DNA from: an uncultured Oscillospiraceae bacterium
GTDB lineage: Bacteria > Bacillota > Clostridia > Oscillospirales > Oscillospiraceae
Assembly: GCA_934533005.1 (NCBI GenBank)
Contig: CAKTBC010000063.1
Location: forward strand, 1-10,724
Length of the DNA stretch: 10,724 nucleotides
Direction of reading: 5' to 3'
Below the pieces are notes generated by a model, which did no database searches, was not told where the DNA came from, and saw only the letters and a program-made list of their open reading frames with translations. Below, in pieces: positions 6,829 through 10,724 of the stretch (position 1 is its first letter; every line of letters starts with the position of its first letter). A program made the position numbers and the translations under genes.

Positions 6829-7344
6829 TCAGGCGTTATTCGCTAAGCGGAGAACCATATAGTCGCAATCAAAGGTTTCTCCGTTGACTTTCAAAAACGC
6901 GGGGATCGTGCCGATTTTTTGAAATCCAAATTTCTCGTACAGCCGAATGGCGCGTTCATTATCCGAGCGGACTTCCAACTCCAACTGCTCGATTCCGTTG
7001 TTCCGGGAAAAAGCAACAAGCTTATCCATCAGCGCCGTGCCGACGCCGCGGTGCCATGCGCAGCGCCGGACGCTGACGCCGATCGAAGCGCGGTGGCTCA
7101 TGCGGCGCTTCAAACGGCTGACATGAGCGATACCGATGATCTCGCCGTCCTCTTTCGCTGTGTACATCACGCCGTCGGGCGAACCAATCATGGAGCGGAG
7201 AAAAGCTTCCTCGTTTTCCACGGTGGTGGGCAGACCTTCTGCGCCCATGTTGAGATTGTCCGTTTCACCGCCGACAGCTTTCAGATATTCCAGTATCGCC
7301 GCAGCGTCCTCCGGTCGGACATTTTCTATGATGAAATCGTTCAT
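6829..7344 (-). CDS. GNAT family N-acetyltransferase
   Basis: A 171-residue GCN5-related acetyltransferase that moves acetyl from acetyl-CoA to an amine of a protein or small molecule. Motif A, which binds the CoA pyrophosphate, is SVRRCAWHRGVGTAL (91-105, with R99-G-V-G-T-A). Motif B is LEVRSDNERAIRLYEKFGF (123-141), close to the RimI/RimL and PhnO-like groups. The ATG at 7344 has GGAG seven bases upstream. Reading further up to a TTG at 7374 would add ten residues over the leader and is not favoured. It is the first gene of a leftward unit with the radical SAM gene. The acceptor cannot be named; ribosomal-protein, antibiotic or metabolite acetylation are all possible. Confidence 0.9.
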   Translation of the reverse strand: MNDFIIENVRPEDAAAILEYLKAVGGETDNLNMGAEGLPTTVENEEAFLRSMIGSPDGVMYTAKEDGEIIGIAHVSRLKRRMSHRASIGVSVRRCAWHRGVGTALMDKLVAFSRNNGIEQLELEVRSDNERAIRLYEKFGFQKIGTIPAFLKVNGETFDCDYMVLRLANNA

Positions 7345-7383
7345 GGTCGTACTCCGTTTCCATTTTGCATTCAATTATTTATA

Positions 7384-7392
7384 TTTATAGCA
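7384..7392 (-). promoter_or_regulatory. Extended -10 promoter for GNAT/radical SAM unit
   Basis: Minus strand TGC-TATAAA (7392-7384), 39 bp before the GNAT ATG and just past the upstream operon's terminator. No good -35 is seen at 17 bp (TGGTTT), so it would rely on the extended -10. Confidence 0.45.
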
Positions 7393-7422
7393 GAATCCAG
7401 AGAAAAAAACCAGAGGGAAAAC

Positions 7423-7459
7423 AAAAAACCGCCGCGTTTCGGAAAAGAAACGCGGCGGT
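7423..7459 (-). terminator. Intrinsic terminator of the FAD oxidoreductase/ferredoxin reductase operon
   Basis: Perfect 13-bp stem (7428-7440 and 7447-7459, GC-rich) with a 6-nt loop. On the minus strand it is followed by a T-run (7428-7423), so it ends leftward transcripts. It lies 47 bp after the stop of the ferredoxin reductase gene. Confidence 0.88.
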
Positions 7460-7505
7460 CCTGCCATATTATGAGGGAAGAGCTTGTGCTATGAAGTCCG
7501 ACGCT

Positions 7506-8720
7506 TCAGATTAGCGCCGGAACATCGAGCGACACATCGCTGAGCGGATACGTGCAGCAGGGGTGGATCCAGCCGAATTTCTTATCCGCTTCGCGGCGGC
7601 CGTCCGCCTCGGCAGGGACAAACACCTCACCGGAAAGCAGCAGGGAGTGGCACCAGCCGCACTCACCGCTGCGGCAGCGGGACGGGGCTTTGATGCCTGC
7701 CTGTTCCATGGCGGAGAGCAGCGTTTGATCCGCACGGCAGGAAACGGTCTGCGTTTCACCGCGGATGGTGACAGTGATGGTATACGTCTTTCCGGCGGCA
7801 GAGGCAGGATAAGCGGTGCTGCGCGCGGGATCGCCGTAATCGCCGTACAGCTCCTTGCGGGCTCGGCGGCGGGGGAGTCCGAGCGCTGCGATCTGCGTGT
7901 CGGCAAAGGCGTACATTGCCTTCGGGCCGCAGAGGAAGAGCGAGTAGTCGCCGTCTCCGGCGTATTTCTTTATGAGCTCTGCGGTGATGAAGCCGTGCTC
8001 GTAGCCCTCGGCTTCTTCGTCGGAGAGGACGTGGACGATCTTCACGCGGCCGTTTGAACGTGCCGCGACGGCGTCCAGCTCATCGCGCAGCAAAATGGAC
8101 TCTCGCGTGCGGTTGCCATAGAGAATGGTGAGATCAAAATCCTCGATGCCGTCAGCAATCGCGCACGCCATGGAGTGGAACGGCGTGATGCCACTGCCGC
8201 CCGCCATGGCGACGACACGCTTGGCGTCGCGCAGACGCAGATAGTAGAAATCGCCCTGCGGGCCGGAGATCACGGCTTCGATGCCTTCCCGCCAGTTATC
8301 GAGAATGTACTCGGAAACATATCCGCCCTTGGAGCGGCGAACGGTGATCGTGTAGCTGCCATGAAGTGCGTCCGCCGGGCCGGAGCAGATGGAGTAGGGC
8401 TTCCAGAGCGTAGCGCCGCCGATCGTGACCTCCACGGTCGTATACTGACCGGCGCGGAAATACGCCATTTCCTCGGTTCCGCGCGCCGGATCGGGAACAA
8501 GAACGAAGCTCTTCGCGTCGCCGTGGTCGACGACATTCGCGACCTTGACGAACTGTTTCGCCGGGTGCAGTTTTTTTGCGAGGATGTTTGCGTTATAGAT
8601 CGACTGCGGCATCTCGTCGGTCGCTGCGGCGATGTGCTGCTCGCGCAGCTTGACTTCGCCGAGAAATGCGCCGACGCCCAGTCCCTTGAGAGCAGATCTA
8701 TCGTAATTATACTTCGCCAT
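7506..8720 (-). CDS. FAD/NAD(P)H reductase fused to a C-terminal 2Fe-2S ferredoxin domain
   Basis: A 404-residue soluble electron-transfer protein that should pass hydride from NAD(P)H through a flavin to a 2Fe-2S cluster, one electron at a time. After about 55 unassigned residues come the ferredoxin reductase flavin domain (about 56-160, flavin motif KPYS at 107-110 and RAGQY at 89-93), the nucleotide domain (about 165-285, GGSGITPF at 174-181 and LCGPKAMY at 263-270), and a plant-type ferredoxin domain (about 311-404). The cluster ligands are Cys349, Cys354, Cys357 (CX4CX2C) and probably Cys388. The order resembles Hcr and phenol/vanillate-type oxygenase reductases, but no oxygenase is present. 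The start is 2 bp after the stop of the FAD enzyme gene, with AAGGAGGG (8730-8737) inside that gene's end. It is probably the dedicated electron donor of that enzyme; this is inferred from coupling only. Confidence 0.92.
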   Translation of the reverse strand: MAKYNYDRSALKGLGVGAFLGEVKLREQHIAAATDEMPQSIYNANILAKKLHPAKQFVKVANVVDHGDAKSFVLVPDPARGTEEMAYFRAGQYTTVEVTIGGATLWKPYSICSGPADALHGSYTITVRRSKGGYVSEYILDNWREGIEAVISGPQGDFYYLRLRDAKRVVAMAGGSGITPFHSMACAIADGIEDFDLTILYGNRTRESILLRDELDAVAARSNGRVKIVHVLSDEEAEGYEHGFITAELIKKYAGDGDYSLFLCGPKAMYAFADTQIAALGLPRRRARKELYGDYGDPARSTAYPASAAGKTYTITVTIRGETQTVSCRADQTLLSAMEQAGIKAPSRCRSGECGWCHSLLLSGEVFVPAEADGRREADKKFGWIHPCCTYPLSDVSLDVPALI

Positions 8721-8722
8721 CT

Positions 8723-10267
8723 TTACTTGCCCTCCTTCATATCAAGAAGCGTATAGCGCGCCTGCTCCGCACCGGAGAGGTACGCCTGCGAGTAACCGTC
8801 CATCTGCGTGCCGTGACCGCCGCAGAAGCGCAGACCCTTGATGGTATAGTCGAGCTTGTGACCGCTCTGCACGCGCGGGAACATGCCGTCCCACGTGCCG
8901 CAGGCGTAGCCGTAAACGTCGCCCTGCGGCGTGCCGAGATAGCGCGCCCAAGTGACAGGCGAGGCAACGACAATCTCTTCAATATGGCTGCGAAGATCGA
9001 TGCCCGCGACCTTTTCAAAGTGCGTGATGCACTCCTCCGCAATGGCGTCCTTGACCTTGAAGTAATTTTCAACGCTCACATCGGCAAAGGCGTCCTCGGT
9101 ATAGAACTTGGCAAACTGCACCATGCAGGTGCCTTCGGGCGTGCAGTCCGGGATCGCCTCGTTGATGATCGTGACGCAGTAATCCTTGTGCGTATCGATC
9201 GTCGCAGCGTTTTCGTACTGCGCGAGCGTGTCGCCCGTGGAGCGGACAAACGTGTCGTATGCTTTGAAACCGAGCTGTTCGTAGGGAATGTCCAGACCAA
9301 GATATACGGTGAACGCGCTCTGGGCAAGCTTGCGGGCGTTCATCAGCTTGCGCTCGCGCTCCGGCACCTCCGCCTTGTCGACCATGCGGTCGAACACCAC
9401 GTGCGGCATCAGGTTGGAGATCACGCGCTCACACGCGATATATGTGCCGTCTGCGAGTTCGACGCCGTGTACCGCACCGTCCTTCACGTCAATCTTCTTC
9501 ACTTCCGTGTTGTACCAGATCTCACCGCCCATCTCGCGGATGCGCTTATCAAAGGCAAGGGAGATTTCGTGGCTGCGATACCGCGCCATCCACGGCTTCT
9601 GCGTGAGGTATGTATAGGTCATAAAGGCGTAAACGGCAAAGCTCATCTTTGTGGAGTCTACGCCGACATAGTCCCAGTATGACTCGAAGATCTCGCGTGC
9701 TTTATCCGGTACGCCGATGCGTCGGAGCATATCGTCCGTCGTCATCGGGACGACCTTCATAAGATCGTGGTATTTGAGCAGCATTTCCACCTTGGCCGGG
9801 GGAGACGGCTCATTATGGTGCGCGGCAAGCCAGCCCACACCGTCGGTGAGCATGCGGCCGAGCTCCAGTACCGTCGTGATGCTCTCGCGTGAGCCGGGGG
9901 CGGCGCGCTCCATCACGTCAATGAACGCCTGCACGCCCACGGGCATCAGCACGTCAAAGCCCGTATCCGGGTCAGTGTTGATGGAGCGGAACGCCTCTTC
10001 CGTAGAGACCCAGTCCACGTTGAGGCCATACCCGTCGAGCAGCGTGCGCACCGCGCCCTGATGTTCGCCCTTGCCCATCTGGCACATCTCATGAAGCGTG
10101 CCTTCAAACTCAAACCGTCCTCTGCGAAACGATGTGGCACAGCCACCGGGGAGGTTGTGCTTTTCCAGCACGAGAACCTTCTTGCCTTCCTTTGCGAGGT
10201 ATGCTGCTGCGCTCAGTCCACCGTTACCGGCACCGACAATTACAATGTCGTATTTTGTTTTTGCCAT
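8723..10267 (-). CDS. Phytoene dehydrogenase-like (CrtI/CRTISO/RetSat-type) FAD oxidoreductase
   Basis: A 514-residue flavoprotein of COG1233. Relatives include carotenoid desaturases, carotenoid isomerase and all-trans-retinol 13,14-reductase (RetSat). The N-terminal Rossmann fold is clear: YDIVIVGAGNGGLSAAAYLA (6-25), Glu35 to hold the ribose, and PGGCATSF (40-47). The C-terminal FAD motif is GLRFCGGHGTQMDGYSQAYLSGAEQA, ending about 10 residues before the stop. The middle, about residues 100-450, is the substrate domain and has no motif I can assign to a known substrate. No signal peptide is seen. The ATG at 10267 has GAGGGG six bases upstream; a TTG six codons upstream is less likely. It is the first gene of a two-gene operon with a 2Fe-2S reductase, behind an operator-like palindrome. 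No other carotenoid or isoprenoid genes are in the window, so reduction of a dietary or host unsaturated compound is as likely as a biosynthetic role. Confidence 0.88.
   Translation of the reverse strand: MAKTKYDIVIVGAGNGGLSAAAYLAKEGKKVLVLEKHNLPGGCATSFRRGRFEFEGTLHEMCQMGKGEHQGAVRTLLDGYGLNVDWVSTEEAFRSINTDPDTGFDVLMPVGVQAFIDVMERAAPGSRESITTVLELGRMLTDGVGWLAAHHNEPSPPAKVEMLLKYHDLMKVVPMTTDDMLRRIGVPDKAREIFESYWDYVGVDSTKMSFAVYAFMTYTYLTQKPWMARYRSHEISLAFDKRIREMGGEIWYNTEVKKIDVKDGAVHGVELADGTYIACERVISNLMPHVVFDRMVDKAEVPERERKLMNARKLAQSAFTVYLGLDIPYEQLGFKAYDTFVRSTGDTLAQYENAATIDTHKDYCVTIINEAIPDCTPEGTCMVQFAKFYTEDAFADVSVENYFKVKDAIAEECITHFEKVAGIDLRSHIEEIVVASPVTWARYLGTPQGDVYGYACGTWDGMFPRVQSGHKLDYTIKGLRFCGGHGTQMDGYSQAYLSGAEQARYTLLDMKEGK
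8730..8737 (-). promoter_or_regulatory. RBS of the ferredoxin reductase inside the FAD enzyme gene
   Basis: Minus-strand AAGGAGGG lies in the last codons of the FAD enzyme gene, 9 bases before the reductase ATG. The upstream stop falls between RBS and ATG, the usual layout for coupled translation of partner subunits. Confidence 0.8.
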
Positions 10268-10283
10268 TGAATACCCCTCTCTC

Positions 10284-10314
10284 AATCATTTTGTGGTTAG
10301 ACCACAAAATGATT
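10284..10314. promoter_or_regulatory. 31-bp perfect inverted-repeat operator at the FAD oxidoreductase promoter
   Basis: Two 14-bp arms (10284-10297 and 10301-10314) are perfectly complementary around a 3-bp centre (TAG). The core TGGTTAGACCA fits TNGTNNNACNA, the consensus of FadR/FCD-type GntR repressors. It overlaps the -10 box by 3 bp and covers the predicted start site, so a bound protein would block transcription. Because the start falls inside it, the transcript would not carry the whole hairpin; a DNA operator is therefore likelier than an RNA structure. No regulator gene is next to it in this window. Confidence 0.8.
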
Positions 10315-10340
10315 ATAAAAGCATTTCGCGGAAACTGCAA
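10312..10340 (-). promoter_or_regulatory. Promoter of the FAD oxidoreductase operon
   Basis: Minus strand TTGCAG (10340-10335), 17-bp spacer, consensus TATAAT (10317-10312). The predicted start is near 10305, leaving a leader of about 38 nt before the ATG. The -35 box starts immediately after the T-run of the preceding terminator. Confidence 0.8.
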
Positions 10341-10341
10341 G

Positions 10342-10380
10342 AAAAAATTGATGGCACGGCGTCAGAAACGCCGTGCCATC
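10342..10380 (-). terminator. Intrinsic terminator upstream of the FAD oxidoreductase operon
   Basis: Perfect 13-bp GC-rich stem (10350-10362 and 10368-10380, 5-nt loop). On the minus strand it is followed by AATTTTTT (10349-10342). It ends leftward transcription arriving from the right, where no credible protein gene is seen, and so points to a non-coding transcript. Confidence 0.85.
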
Positions 10381-10385
10381 CTCTT

Positions 10386-10482
10386 GCTTGATACATCGTG
10401 TATCTCGCATCTGTGGCCATCCACTTAAAGAGCAGAACACGGCGTAACCTGTGCGGTCACGCCTCCCAGCGGCTTGATACAT
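10386..10482. repeat. Two copies of GCTTGATACAT within the candidate small RNA region
   Basis: The 11-bp sequence GCTTGATACAT occurs at 10386-10396 and again at 10472-10482, 86 bp apart in the same orientation. The first copy is also half of the palindrome GATACA-TCG-TGTATC (10390-10404). The repeat lets GATACA pair with either copy of TGTATC in the RNA, which would allow two alternative folds; it could equally be a pair of protein-binding sites. Confidence 0.5.
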
Positions 10483-10543
10483 GATGGATTATCCACAACC
10501 GATATTGCTCAACGGCACGAATACCAGAAATGCGATATCCGTC

Positions 10544-10552
10544 ATTATAGCA
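10544..10552 (-). promoter_or_regulatory. Extended -10 promoter of the candidate small RNA
   Basis: Minus strand TGC-TATAAT (10552-10544) is a perfect -10 with the TGn extension. The hexamer 17 bp upstream (AAGCCG) is not a recognisable -35. Predicted start is near 10537. Confidence 0.5.
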
Positions 10553-10620
10553 GCATAGCGGGTATCCGGCTTTTCTTCTTACTGCAGACGTTTGCCGCGG
10601 TTTTCGGTTGCCTTGCTTAC

Positions 10621-10665
10621 AAAAAAAGTCCACCGTAATTCAATCAAAAATTACGGTGGACTTTT
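10621..10665. terminator. Bidirectional hairpin terminator near the right edge
   Basis: Perfect 17-bp stem (10624-10640 and 10649-10665) with an 8-nt loop. A7 on the left gives a strong U-tract for leftward transcripts; T4 on the right gives a weaker one rightward. It probably ends a leftward gene lying beyond the window. The 38 bp between it and the nearest other element (10583-10620) show nothing I can name. Confidence 0.82.
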
Positions 10666-10669
10666 GCTG

Positions 10670-10713
10670 TATTTGCCCCAAACGGTGCGTAGAGGCAGGG
10701 TATTTGCCCCAAA
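10670..10713. repeat. 13-bp direct repeat TATTTGCCCCAAA, period 31 bp
   Basis: Identical copies occur at 10670-10682 and 10701-10713, just beyond the terminator at the window edge. It may be the start of an intergenic repeat or the tail of a decayed gene; the window ends 11 bases later, so its extent is unknown. Confidence 0.6.
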
Positions 10714-10724
10714 AGTACACCAGC

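Larger units (their letters stand above)
10342..10537 (-). ncRNA. Candidate structured small RNA, class unknown
   Basis: A leftward transcript starting about 7 nt after the TATAAT at 10549-10544 and ending at the terminator would be about 195 nt long and contains no credible protein gene. Hairpins seen by eye: a 9-bp stem with GCACA loop (10463-10455 with 10449-10441, one wobble); a GGUA-UUCG-UGCC tetraloop hairpin near 10525-10514; and GAUACA-CGA-UGUAUC (10404-10390). Possible long-range pairs are TCGCAT with ATGCGA, TGTGG with CCACA, and CCATC with GATGG, which would nest as a rod; a competing GAGCA/TGCTC pair is also possible. Length and layout recall 6S RNA, but I see no conserved 6S sequence and cannot assign a class. 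A riboswitch-like leader reading into the next operon is the main alternative. Confidence 0.4.

Noticed and set aside
8813..9682. Plus-strand frame of about 289 codons opposite the FAD oxidoreductase gene
   Set aside because: No domain, no RBS evidence, skewed composition; it is the shadow of a complete Rossmann-fold gene on the other strand.
10441..10470. T-box-like string (GGGAGGCGTGACCGC on the minus strand) ahead of a terminator
   Set aside because: It only loosely resembles the T-box core, carries an insertion, and is taken up in a stable 9-bp hairpin. There is no specifier stem and the next operon is not an amino-acid or tRNA synthetase gene.
10297..10482. 61-codon minus-strand frame starting at 10482
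   Set aside because: No Shine-Dalgarno before the ATG, and it would read through a strong terminator, a promoter and the operator palindrome. The region looks non-coding.
10386..10482. CRISPR-like reading of the GCTTGATACAT repeats
   Set aside because: Only two 11-bp copies 86 bp apart, with no regular spacing and no cas genes.

Overview
The window looks like a piece of a moderately GC-rich Gram-positive chromosome, most likely a gut-type Clostridia (Oscillospirales-like). This is inferred from strong GGAGG-type ribosome binding sites, sigma-70-like promoters with extended -10 boxes, dense intrinsic terminators, and the protein families present. No 16S or other taxonomic marker is in the window. 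There are no phage, IS, CRISPR, tRNA or rRNA genes.

Layout, left to right. (1) A 63-residue membrane miniprotein (+) closes an upstream transcript and is followed by an intrinsic terminator. (2) A MATE-family exporter (+) has its own candidate promoter and ends inside a bidirectional terminator shared with the convergent unit. (3) A leftward unit runs AraC regulator, dapF (diaminopimelate epimerase), DUF402 protein, with tight spacing. (4) Divergent from the AraC gene is a DAACS-type sodium/amino-acid symporter (+). The two promoters lie back to back with abutting -35 boxes. (5) After a second bidirectional terminator comes a leftward unit of a GNAT acetyltransferase, a SplB-like radical SAM protein and a D-aminoacylase-type gene that has lost its catalytic middle. 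(6) A leftward two-gene operon encodes a CrtI/CRTISO/RetSat-like FAD oxidoreductase and a flavin/NAD(P)H reductase fused to a plant-type 2Fe-2S ferredoxin. Its promoter is overlapped by a perfect 31-bp inverted repeat, and it ends in its own terminator. (7) About 440 bp at the right end hold no convincing protein gene. They contain a candidate structured RNA of about 195 nt with its own promoter and terminator, a further strong hairpin terminator and a short direct repeat.

Most interesting is unit 6. A phytoene-dehydrogenase-fold flavoenzyme translationally coupled to a dedicated NAD(P)H-to-2Fe-2S electron-transfer module suggests a two-component reductase, for example one saturating C=C bonds of a polyene, lipid or steroid-like compound. 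A TNGTNNNACNA-type operator over the -10 and start site suggests ligand-controlled repression. The substrate cannot be told from sequence. Second is the candidate small RNA directly upstream. Third is the symporter, which lacks the arginine that marks acidic amino acid carriers and is divergent from an AraC regulator.
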